A stretch of 64,000 nt of DNA from NCBI RefSeq assembly GCF_003991135.1, contig NZ_CP016379.1, positions 2,542,001-2,606,000 of the forward strand, in the 5' to 3' direction. The notes under the pieces were generated by a model that searched no databases, was not told where the DNA came from, and saw only the letters and a program-made list of their open reading frames with translations. Each line of letters opens with the position of its first letter. Position 1 is the first letter of the stretch. Position numbers and translations under genes: made by a program. Below, piece after piece: positions 16,182-23,857 of the stretch. The stretch comes from Anoxybacter fermentans. GTDB taxonomy: Bacteria > Bacillota > Halanaerobiia > DY22613.

Positions 16182-17474
16182 CTATAATCTCTGCTGAAGC
16201 GATAACCATAAATGATTATTCTGATAAACTAATGAAGTCCTGGTATAAGGTCCGGGATAAAAATTGCAAGCCAACCTGAAAGACTTAATCTCTCCCGGTA
16301 AGTTTTGAGAAAAGGTAAAACCAAAATTATCTTTACGCCAATCCAGAGCAGCATTCCATCGGGATTCCTGAATCCGATACTCAATTGCTGTACTAAGGCC
16401 AGCACCCAGATAATGTTCAAGCCTCACACTGAAGATACCTGACAATTTATTCAGGATAATCTGATCCCTCAATTTAAGCATAGTATCCGGCCCCACCTTT
16501 TTTCCAAGGGATAGGTGAAGAGCAGGTTCTGGAGCATTTATACCAATATTCAATTCACCGATAAAATCAATTTGATAATCAATCCAATCCACATTTAGAG
16601 TTAAATGAGTAGTAGAACCAATCCTAACTTCCGGTTTACTATTCAAATAGATAAATTTGCTCCATCCCCGTTTATCAATCTCATCCTCAATGGCCTGAAT
16701 TAACCTATCCCGATATTTCTCCAAAAATTCGACCGGTATCCCCTCAAAGACAGCCAGTTTTTCTTCAATACTCTCTTCTAAAAGAATGACTAACAACTGC
16801 GGAAGAGAATCGGTCTTTAAATCTAACTGAATATCGTTTACAAGTTGGCCTTTGGGAATAAGGGTTAAATCTACTTTAATCTCAGATCCAATATCCAATT
16901 TAACAGTGGACTCAAAACCCGGTAGTTGCCACTGAATCAGGCGGTGCAATAAGGGTTCAATTACATCGGAAGCCCAGACTAAAGACTCTATGGGTAAACC
17001 CACCATAAAATTTTCCACATCCTGAACAATAGCAGCTATCTCTCTATCTACAGCCCTGACTATTCTATCATTGATCCCGCGCAATTTTAAATTCAAATTC
17101 ACTTTTTCTACCAGGATACTAGTTGGTTCTAATTTAAGAAAAATTATCGTCTTTTCACCGACAATTAGACTGACATCTATGACCCGGTAGCCCTTTAAGA
17201 CCCGGTTAAAGACAGTTTTCATTATCTGGCAAATCTCATCTCTGGTCTTTTTTATCACTATAATCTCCTGACCAACTAAAACCTTGTTTGCCACTTTTAA
17301 AATACTCTCTTTAATCCTCTTAGCAATTTTGGGATGGAGCTCATTTCCGGATGGAAATTCCAGGTATACCACAACAGAATTGACTAATTGAATATCTTTT
17401 GCATAAGCCAGGGGGCTTATGGTAGTTATCAAAAATACGATAACCAACCATAAGCAACCCTTTCGCTTATTCAT
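16182..17474 (-). CDS. Unrecognised exported protein between bamA and ompH
   Basis: About 430 residues with a signal peptide (CLWLVIVFLITTISPLAYAK). I do not recognise the family. Residues about 25-300 look like repeated alpha/beta modules (for example YRVIDVSLIVGEKTIIFLKL and QLVNDIQLDLKTDSLPQLLV), faintly POTRA-like. The last 130 residues alternate hydrophobic and polar in strand-sized pieces (RLEHYLGAGLSTAIEYRI, NFGFTFSQNLPGEIKSFRLA) and end LWLSLQQRL, compatible with membrane strands. ATG 17474 is six bases from AGGAGGGG, which overlaps the bamA stop. Being sandwiched between bamA and ompH suggests an envelope-assembly partner. Confidence 0.7.
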   Translation of the reverse strand: MNKRKGCLWLVIVFLITTISPLAYAKDIQLVNSVVVYLEFPSGNELHPKIAKRIKESILKVANKVLVGQEIIVIKKTRDEICQIMKTVFNRVLKGYRVIDVSLIVGEKTIIFLKLEPTSILVEKVNLNLKLRGINDRIVRAVDREIAAIVQDVENFMVGLPIESLVWASDVIEPLLHRLIQWQLPGFESTVKLDIGSEIKVDLTLIPKGQLVNDIQLDLKTDSLPQLLVILLEESIEEKLAVFEGIPVEFLEKYRDRLIQAIEDEIDKRGWSKFIYLNSKPEVRIGSTTHLTLNVDWIDYQIDFIGELNIGINAPEPALHLSLGKKVGPDTMLKLRDQIILNKLSGIFSVRLEHYLGAGLSTAIEYRIQESRWNAALDWRKDNFGFTFSQNLPGEIKSFRLACNFYPGPYTRTSLVYQNNHLWLSLQQRL

Positions 17475-17486
17475 CTCCATCCCCTC

Positions 17487-19160
17487 CTAGAAGGTCTGAC
17501 CAATACTAAAGTGTGGCATACCACCATTCTCACCAATAGCATAATCTAAACGAATCTGACCGAGAGGTGTATTCATCCGCACTCCAACACCGCCGGAAAA
17601 TTTTAGATCATCCAGCCTGATCTGGTCATCTTTTTGCCAGGCATTACCTATATCAACAAAGACAGCACCCTGTAAATTCTTTACCAACGGAAAACGGTAC
17701 TCTGCATTTGCCAACAGCATCCGATTTCCGCTCAAAGAATTAGGCTCATAACCGCGCAGGGTTTCTGCACCACCAATCTTAAACTCTTCATGGAATGGTA
17801 ATTCGCCCGTACCCAATCCGGTTTTTAAGCGAAAAGCCCAGGTATGCTCATCTTTAAAGCCCGGATAGTAACGGCGCAATTCAAATCTATACTTGGTGAA
17901 ATCATAATCTCCGCCTAACAGTTGGCCCGCATATTCAATGGAAGCAATATCTTTCGCTCCACTGCCCGGGTTGAATGGATTATCAGTGGTATCACGGATA
18001 GTTGTCAGGGTTAAACTCCGGGTATCACCACTCTCATCAACCAGATTCTCATTGGCCCAATTAGTGAGGGTATTTTCATACTTAAATTTGAGTGTAGCAG
18101 TGATATCTTCAGCAATTGGTTTACCAATTTGAATACTTCCACCTTTCGAGTGTTTAGTATATTCTCCATTGACTATATCTTTGACATTTTTATTGGTACG
18201 ATTATAAAGGTCTATACCAAAAGAGAATCTCTCACCAAATGCCCAGGGGTCATAAAAGCTCAACTCATAGTTAGTAACCTCACCAAACTCCCATTTAAAG
18301 CCGAGTTTCTGGGCACGGCCGAAAAGGTTCTTTTCTTTAATTTCCATATAACCTAACCAACCATCTTTTGAACTATAGCCAGCCCCCATTTGAAATTGGC
18401 CTGTTTTCTTTTCTTCAACTTCGATCACCAGATCTACTTCATTAGAGCCATCTTTGGCCCTCTCAAGTCGGGGTTTAACATCATTAAAGAAACCCAGGTT
18501 ATAAATCTCTCTTAAGTCATCCTGAACTTTTTTTAAGTCAAAAACTTCACCCGGTTTAATGTGAAGTTCACGCCGAATAACATAATCCTTGGTTTTCTCA
18601 TTTCCTAAAATCTTAATTCCCTTTAAAAAACCTTCATTGATAGTAATAGTCAAAACTCCGGTATTACTTACGGATATATCCTCAACATAAGCCAGAATCA
18701 AGCCCTGGTCTTGATAGTAGGCTTCAATTGTTCTTAAGTCCTTATTTAAGATATTGGTATTTAACATTTGACCGGGTTTAAGTTGCATTAATTCTTTCAA
18801 TTTTTCTTCTGAAATTCTCTCATTTCCTTTTATAACCACTTCAGTAATCTTCGGATTTTCCACTACTTCAAAAATCAGTTTAATCCCACTTAAATGGTTT
18901 TCAAACCCAACACGAACATCAAAGAAATATCCAAGGTCAAAAACTGCCTGTAAATCCTTTTTCAGTTTCTCATGATTAATCTTTTCACCAACTTTAGTTT
19001 GAATAACATGCAAAATCTCCTCAGTCGGGATCACATTATTCCCCCGAACTTCAATGGCCGTAATTATATTAGTAGGTTCATCTTCAGCTAAGGCTGTCCC
19101 TACCATTATAACACAGATCATACCAATAATAATTAATGAACCTGTAATTTTCCTCTTCAA
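17487..19160 (-). CDS. bamA: BamA/Omp85 outer-membrane assembly factor
   Basis: Inserts beta-barrel proteins into the outer membrane. 557 residues, shorter than E. coli BamA (about 800) because only about three POTRA domains are present: after the signal peptide (SLIIIGMICVIMVGTALAED), IEVRGNNVIPTEEILHVI, VVIKGNERISEEKLKELM and IKILGNEKTKDYVIRREL start the modules. The C-terminal half is a D15 surface-antigen barrel with the conserved GYEPNSLSGNRMLLANAEYR and the closing GQIRLDYAIGENGGMPHFSI ending in Phe. A TTG start at 19160 has AAGGAGG upstream. The neighbours ompH and lpxD repeat the classical cluster. Confidence 0.96.
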   Translation of the reverse strand: MKRKITGSLIIIGMICVIMVGTALAEDEPTNIITAIEVRGNNVIPTEEILHVIQTKVGEKINHEKLKKDLQAVFDLGYFFDVRVGFENHLSGIKLIFEVVENPKITEVVIKGNERISEEKLKELMQLKPGQMLNTNILNKDLRTIEAYYQDQGLILAYVEDISVSNTGVLTITINEGFLKGIKILGNEKTKDYVIRRELHIKPGEVFDLKKVQDDLREIYNLGFFNDVKPRLERAKDGSNEVDLVIEVEEKKTGQFQMGAGYSSKDGWLGYMEIKEKNLFGRAQKLGFKWEFGEVTNYELSFYDPWAFGERFSFGIDLYNRTNKNVKDIVNGEYTKHSKGGSIQIGKPIAEDITATLKFKYENTLTNWANENLVDESGDTRSLTLTTIRDTTDNPFNPGSGAKDIASIEYAGQLLGGDYDFTKYRFELRRYYPGFKDEHTWAFRLKTGLGTGELPFHEEFKIGGAETLRGYEPNSLSGNRMLLANAEYRFPLVKNLQGAVFVDIGNAWQKDDQIRLDDLKFSGGVGVRMNTPLGQIRLDYAIGENGGMPHFSIGQTF

Positions 19161-19176
19161 ACCCTATTCCTCCTTT

Positions 19177-19956
19177 TTAATAAGTAGCATATAAAACTTT
19201 TGTAGCAAGGTCAACTAACATATCCAGATCATAATTAACTTTATTCACTTTAGTTATATAGGTCCTATCGGTAGCTAGCGATTGACTAGAATAACCTGTC
19301 AGATATATATTCCTCCTACCTAGAGGTTTTAATTCCCTGGATATCAATGTTAGTTGATCTTTCAATTCAAGGTCAGAACTCTTGAACTTTATGGTTTTTA
19401 CATTCACCTCCTCCGGTGTATAAAAAGTCATCTTTTTAATATTAAAATGTAAGGGCATCTGGTTATAAACACGCCTATTAATCTGAGCAGGCTTTTCAGT
19501 CTGTTTTTTTGAAACAGATTGAACCTCTACCGGGCCAGCACTAAGCTCATCAAAAACCTGGGGTTCTTCCTTTAAAGTTTCGACTACCTTTTGAGGGATA
19601 TCCTCAAAGACCACCGGTTGCCCTGTATCCAGCTTCTGATTAAAAAAGGGAGTTAATCCTACCAAAAGAAAAAGTACTATAGCAGCAACCAATCCAATTT
19701 GATGTTTAACCAACCAGCTAAATCTCTTTTCTCCTTTCTTAGAATCTCTATAGTTAGAGGGAATATAAACCACCTGCTTTTCACAGTACAGTCTTCGACT
19801 CTCCTCAAAGGCCTTTTTAAGCTCAGCGCGAGCCAGATTTAAATTTAACTCCCCCTGCAGAATCCGGTCATTTTTATACTCCATTTCAGCCCGGTCCAAC
19901 CAATCCCGAACATTTTCGAGATGGTTTAAAATTCGATCTTTAAGACTGATATACAT
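19177..19956 (-). CDS. Uncharacterised single-pass membrane protein
   Basis: About 259 residues and not recognised. The N-terminal 70 residues are a charged helical segment (NHLENVRDWLDRAEMEYKND, RAELKKAFEESRRLY), a membrane helix follows (HQIGLVAAIVLFLLVGLTPF), and then an extracytoplasmic part of about 150 residues with VKTIKFKSSDLELKDQLTLI. It is the first gene of the bamA unit, 16 bases upstream of bamA. I chose ATG 19956 after GGGGGTG; a TTG at 19974 in the same frame is possible. A role linked to barrel assembly is inferred only from position. Confidence 0.65.
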   Translation of the reverse strand: MYISLKDRILNHLENVRDWLDRAEMEYKNDRILQGELNLNLARAELKKAFEESRRLYCEKQVVYIPSNYRDSKKGEKRFSWLVKHQIGLVAAIVLFLLVGLTPFFNQKLDTGQPVVFEDIPQKVVETLKEEPQVFDELSAGPVEVQSVSKKQTEKPAQINRRVYNQMPLHFNIKKMTFYTPEEVNVKTIKFKSSDLELKDQLTLISRELKPLGRRNIYLTGYSSQSLATDRTYITKVNKVNYDLDMLVDLATKVLYATY

Positions 19957-20174
19957 CACCCCCACATCGCCCAATAATCAGCTACATTAATAATATCCTA
20001 CCTCGAGTAGAAAAAGTGACATCCCATTTTAGCTAAATAAGAACGATATAAACAGAAAAGATTAATTTATCTGCTTCTTTCTCCTTTATTTGACCTATTT
20101 TCTTTCAATAATACGTTTAAAAAAGAGGGAACAAACCAGACCTATTTAACACAGTTTTAACATAAATAACACAT

Positions 20175-20391
20175 GATTATAATGCAAAAAACTAATTTTG
20201 AGCGACATAGAAATTTTTCCAAATCATCTTAGCAAAATTTCCGACGAAATAAGGCCTCATCACAGGAAATGATGAGCTAGTTCTAAGGGCCAGGATGGCC
20301 CTTTGATTAGGAAGCCTTATTTCGGCGAAAATCGAGCTTTAGATGATTCGAAAAATTTCTCAAGAAGCGAAAAATTAGCTTTTTGCAGTAT
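20175..20391 (+). repeat. Family A repeat, copy A6
   Basis: About 217 bp. The left arm starts GATTATAATGCAAAAAACTA and carries TTTTGAGCGACATAG. The core is CATCACAGGAAATGATGAGC with GGGCCAGGATGGCCC, and the right arm ends TTAGCTTTTTGCAG. No flanking direct repeat is evident. Confidence 0.92.
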
Positions 20392-20429
20392 CCACAACCT
20401 ACGAAAAAGTATAATTTCCTAAATATTAA

Positions 20430-20456
20430 AAAAATACCACCCTAAGTCAGGGTGGT
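20430..20456 (-). terminator. Terminator after methyltransferase fragment
   Basis: ACCACCC and GGGTGGT pair around TAAGTCA (20436-20456). Read on the minus strand a run of seven T follows; on the plus strand TTTTAT follows, so it may act in both directions. Confidence 0.8.
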
Positions 20457-20538
20457 TTTATAACACAAAAAAGTTATTTAACTTCTAAATAAAACAATCT
20501 GCTATTTACGCCTTTAAACACTACCTTCTGGAACTGCT

Positions 20539-20838
20539 TTATCTTAAAATATTGCGAAGTAATATTTCGTATTTTAACACCTTTAGACCATCTTCGGGCA
20601 TCAGATTATCAATTATATTAAATAAAATCCCTGCATCAAAACTTTGATCATTAATTCTGGATAATATAGAAGAATCTCCACACCAAAACTCACTTTTATT
20701 CTCTACCCCATTTTCTACTGCCAATTTCTTTGCGAGTACAATGGCCATTGGTGATATATCAATACCCACTATACTTCTGATCCCTAATTCCAGACAGCGG
20801 AAAAGAATTTTCCCATGCCCACAGTCAAAATCTATCAC
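20539..20838 (-). pseudogene. SAM-dependent methyltransferase fragment
   Basis: About 99 residues corresponding to motifs I-IV of a class I methyltransferase: VIDFDCGHGKILFRCLELG (glycine-rich SAM loop), GIDISPMAIVLAKKLA and FDAGILFNIIDNLMPEDGL. Both the N-terminal and C-terminal substrate regions expected of a complete enzyme (usually over 200 residues) are missing, and the frame closes soon after motif IV. A good AGGGAGG lies about 23 bases before the first usable start, too far for normal initiation. I read it as a truncated remnant, though a very short enzyme cannot be excluded. Confidence 0.6.
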
Positions 20839-20885
20839 AGATGCAGATTTATTATCAACTTTTTCCTCCCTAAATGTCGGTAACT

Positions 20886-22151
20886 TTAAGCAGTCTGTTT
20901 TTCAAATTCCTCATATTCTTTAGATGCAGTAATCTGAGCAGCTATACGTATTGAATTTATTTCTTCATAATTCTTGATTAAACTTGATACAATCATTGGA
21001 TCTAACGCTGAATTATTAACCATCTTTTTTAAAACATGAAGTGCTTTATCTTTTGTCATTCCCTTTCTATAGGGCCGATCTTCAGTAATAGCTGTAAATA
21101 CATCTGCAACAGCCATAATTCGGGCCCCTAAAGACAGATCATCAGCTTTGTGATGGAAGGGATACCCCTTACCATCCAGACGTTCATGATGGAAAGAAGC
21201 CCAGGTATTAATCTCCTCTAGACCTCCAACATTTTCAAGGATACGGTATGTGTAAAATGTATGTCCTTTAATTATATTAAATTCATCCCCAGTTAATTTA
21301 CCGGGTTTCTCTAAAATTTCTGCAGGTACTGCCAGTTTTCCCAGATCATGAAGATAACCTGCAATTCTCATCATCATACATTCTCTTTTTGACATTCCCA
21401 TTATTTTTGCCAATGCTTCAGCAGTAGCCGCTACCCCACTGGAATGTGTGGCGGTAAATCTACTTCTAAAATCTATAATTCTACTAAATAACCTGGTCAG
21501 ATTAAGAAGCTCTTCTAAATCCAATCCAACTGTTATAAATCTTGCTTTTCTCGCTAAAACCTGGTTAATTGATGAGGAGACCGCATCTAACCAGAAATAT
21601 TCTTTTTCTGCCAATCTATTAAAAACTTCAACAAGATCAGGTATAAATAACTCTCCAGAGTACTGATTAATCTTCTCACAGATTTCTTTAACCTGGCCAA
21701 GTACCTCTTGTTGTTTGTTAATCAGGGCATCAATCCGATCAGCCAGATGCAAAATATGACTTCCTAAGGGCACAGACTCTCCCTTAAACTTAGAACCCTC
21801 TCCATTATTCCAAGGTACATGGTGATAACGTACCAGAGGAGCTACTCTGGCAAATGGTTCAAAGATCTTGAGGAGAAAATATCCCTTCTCTGCATGTTGA
21901 TGGGGAAAATCCAGTTCAAAGTTTAAACTGCTAAGCCTTTCTTTTAGAGAAAAAGCACCGATATCATGTAATATGCCGGCAATAATTAACCCGGTCTGTT
22001 CTTCTTTAGATAAACCCATTTCAGCAGCTATGTTTAAGGCAATATAGGCTACCCTTTTATGATGGTTAATTACAGCTGGACTTATCAAATCCAGTGCATC
22101 CGATAGACATATGATAATATCGAATAAAGAAACATGTAATTCTTTTATCAT
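20886..22151 (-). CDS. HD-GYP domain protein (probable cyclic-di-GMP phosphodiesterase)
   Basis: 421 residues with two HD-type halves. The N-terminal half has HHKRVAYIALNIA, ILHDIGAFSL and a later LVRYHHVPWN. The C-terminal half (about 220-400) is a complete HD-GYP domain: THSSGVAATAEALAK, GYLHDLGKLAVPAEILEKPG, FHHERLDGKGYPFH and IMAVADVFTAITEDRPYRKG. The HHERLDGKGYP stretch supports hydrolysis of cyclic-di-GMP, though activity must be shown. No sensor or membrane segment is present, so it is cytoplasmic. It is isolated between a methyltransferase remnant and a disrupted gene. Confidence 0.9.
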   Translation of the reverse strand: MIKELHVSLFDIIICLSDALDLISPAVINHHKRVAYIALNIAAEMGLSKEEQTGLIIAGILHDIGAFSLKERLSSLNFELDFPHQHAEKGYFLLKIFEPFARVAPLVRYHHVPWNNGEGSKFKGESVPLGSHILHLADRIDALINKQQEVLGQVKEICEKINQYSGELFIPDLVEVFNRLAEKEYFWLDAVSSSINQVLARKARFITVGLDLEELLNLTRLFSRIIDFRSRFTATHSSGVAATAEALAKIMGMSKRECMMMRIAGYLHDLGKLAVPAEILEKPGKLTGDEFNIIKGHTFYTYRILENVGGLEEINTWASFHHERLDGKGYPFHHKADDLSLGARIMAVADVFTAITEDRPYRKGMTKDKALHVLKKMVNNSALDPMIVSSLIKNYEEINSIRIAAQITASKEYEEFEKQTA

Positions 22152-22195
22152 ATTTATCCTATCCTTTCTATACTGATTAATTTTTACTCACTACC

Positions 22196-22224
22196 AAAAA
22201 AGACCTGAAATAAAATCACAGGTC
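22196..22224 (-). terminator. Terminator between disrupted gene and HD-GYP gene
   Basis: On the minus strand GACCTGTGATTTTATTTCAGGTC forms a stem (22202-22224) followed by six T. It ends transcription of the disrupted small gene upstream of the HD-GYP gene. Confidence 0.75.
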
Positions 22225-22373
22225 CCTTTCGCTCAAATGTTTATATTTTTCTACTATTAAAGTTGAGTTTTTAAAAGATATTTTATCCTCTTTTTTATAT
22301 CTATATTTGGCTATATATCATTGATCGAAGCAGATCATGATTTTTAAACTTTCTCTTTAATTCAAAGGAGATT

Positions 22374-22987
22374 CTATATAAAATTAATTGTATCATTTTT
22401 TTCAGTATTGTTTAATAAAAACTTTTGGTTATCTAACAATAATAATTCTTCTTGCGAGGTTATAGTTAGAGTATTAAACATCCTTTTCATAAAAGGAATA
22501 TATTCTTGCTCTAACCATTTTTTTAATTATTATTAGTATTATTTGGAGTAATCTTTTCTAATAAACTATTAATAACAGTTAATACATCTCTATTAAAATT
22601 CATAAGCATCGTTATTCCTAAATATTTCATTATATCTTTACTACCCATATTTATAATATTATCTGTATTTTCACGAAACTTTTTAATTGTATGATTAAAC
22701 TGCAAAAAGCTAATTTTGAGCGACATAGAAATTTTTCGTTAAACCATCTTAGTGAGATTTCAGTCGAAATAAGGCCTCATCACAGGATGTGATGAGCTAA
22801 TCATGGGCCAGGAGGGCCCATTGATTAGTGTGCCTTATTTCGACTGAAATCGAACTTTAGATGGTTCGAAAAATTTCTCTTGAAGCGAAAAATTAGCTTT
22901 TTGCAGTAAAATCATTGTATCATTTTCTTCTTTAAATTTAAAAGTTTTTCTTCTAAGATCTTCCAACACATTTTCATCCACAAACAT
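22374..22987 (-). pseudogene. Small gene disrupted by repeat A7 and a frameshift
   Basis: Unrecognised. ATG 22987 follows AAGGAG and begins MFVDENVLEDLRRKTFKFKE. At codon 24 repeat A7 (221 bp) is inserted. Beyond it the same frame resumes with TIKKFRENTDNIINMGSKD and ends at TAA 22523, so removing A7 plus one direct repeat gives a 78-codon frame. Just past that stop, in another frame, lies WLEQEYIPFMKRMFNTLTIT, which looks like the natural continuation to 22374, separated by an AAT-rich slip-prone tract. The ancestral protein was perhaps about 130 residues, charged and helical. Both lesions should inactivate it; the alternative is two tiny separate genes. Confidence 0.65.
22693..22913 (+). 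repeat. Family A repeat, copy A7, with target duplication
   Basis: 221 bp. It is flanked by the direct repeat ATTGTAT at 22686-22692 and 22914-22920. The arms of about 83 bases match closely (CAGTCGAAATAAGGC at the inner end of the left arm, GCCTTATTTCGACTG at the right). The core has CTCATCAC/GTGATGAG and CTAATCA-TGGGCC/GGCCCA-TGATTAG hairpins. It interrupts a small gene, which makes it the best evidence in this window that the family moves. Confidence 0.95.
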
Positions 22988-23123
22988 CCATCTCCTTAAC
23001 AGCAATCAGTTCGTTAACTACATAATTATTATAATGTAAATTCTCCTAAATTTTAGTTCGGCACCTCTTTTGTAATTCCTCCTTCTTTTATTAAAAAACA
23101 CTATTAGCAAGCAATAATTAAGT

Positions 23124-23146
23124 AAGACCCACACAACGTGGGTCTT
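23124..23146 (-). terminator. Terminator after sigma factor gene
   Basis: AAGACCCAC pairs with GTGGGTCTT. On the minus strand it directly follows the sigma-factor stop codon and is followed by ACTTAATTATT. The T-run is poor, so termination may be incomplete. Confidence 0.65.
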
Positions 23147-23787
23147 TAAGCACCTTTCATCTCCTGCATTAAACCAGAGAGCATCCCGCGGATTCGCCGG
23201 ATGGCTTTCCGCTGAAGCCGGTAAAAATGTCCAGTAGAAATCTTCATCTTCTTTGCCATATCTTTAGCAGCTTTTTCACCATAAAAGAGAGATTTAATAA
23301 TCTCCTGCTCTTTATCAGAAAGCCGCTCTATAGCATTCTGGATCTCTTTTTTTAAATAACGCTCTTCTACCTGCCCTTCCAGACTTAAACCTTCTTCCTT
23401 CAACCTCTCTAATAATGAAAGCCCATCCTCACCCACTATATGGTCAAGGGAGATCAAATCCAGATCATAATCCTGTTTAAGATAATTCAACACTCGTCCT
23501 CGAATCCGATAGGTAGCATAAGTGCTGAAACGAATTTTCCTTTCGGGTTCAAAGTTTTCCACAGCCTCTATCAAACCAATAATCCCTTCCTGAATTAAAT
23601 CCATCAATATATCACTGCTGACTGCTAATCTGGCTACCAACCTGTATACCAATGGCTGATATGCAGTGATAAGCTCCTGGCGGGCACTCCGGTCACCGTT
23701 TTCTTTGTAACGTCTCCAGAGAGCCTGCTCTTCTTCACGTGATAAAAGCTGGATTTTATTTAATTCCCCCAAGTAATGTTCCAGCAT
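23146..23787 (-). CDS. Sigma-70 family RNA polymerase sigma factor, lacking region 3
   Basis: 213 residues. Region 1.2/2.1 is seen in LLSREEEQALWRRYKENG and LITAYQPLVYRLVARLAV, and region 2.2-2.4 in DLIQEGIIGLIEAVENFEPE and RFSTYATYRIRGRVLNYLKQ. Region 4 follows almost at once (AIERLSDKEQEIIKSLFYGE, MKISTGHFYRLQRKAIRRIR). Region 3 is reduced to a linker of about 50 residues. This places it among small alternative sigma factors resembling the sporulation/flagellar group 3, but I cannot name a known one. It follows tamB by about 70 bases on the same strand, so it may be co-transcribed with the outer-membrane block. Its regulon is unknown. Confidence 0.88.
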   Translation of the reverse strand: MLEHYLGELNKIQLLSREEEQALWRRYKENGDRSARQELITAYQPLVYRLVARLAVSSDILMDLIQEGIIGLIEAVENFEPERKIRFSTYATYRIRGRVLNYLKQDYDLDLISLDHIVGEDGLSLLERLKEEGLSLEGQVEERYLKKEIQNAIERLSDKEQEIIKSLFYGEKAAKDMAKKMKISTGHFYRLQRKAIRRIRGMLSGLMQEMKGA

Positions 23788-23857
23788 CAGTTACACCAAC
23801 TTCCTTTTCTGGGATTTCTAAAGACAAGTATAACATATTTTTTTTATTCCGAACAGA

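Larger units (their letters stand above)
19975..20538. other. Intergenic region holding repeat A6 and a terminator
   Basis: No gene is visible. The promoter of the bamA unit should lie at 19980-20170 on the minus strand, but I could not settle on a convincing -35/-10 pair. The rest is repeat A6, a 30-base segment shared with 33.4 kb, and a terminator. Confidence 0.6.
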
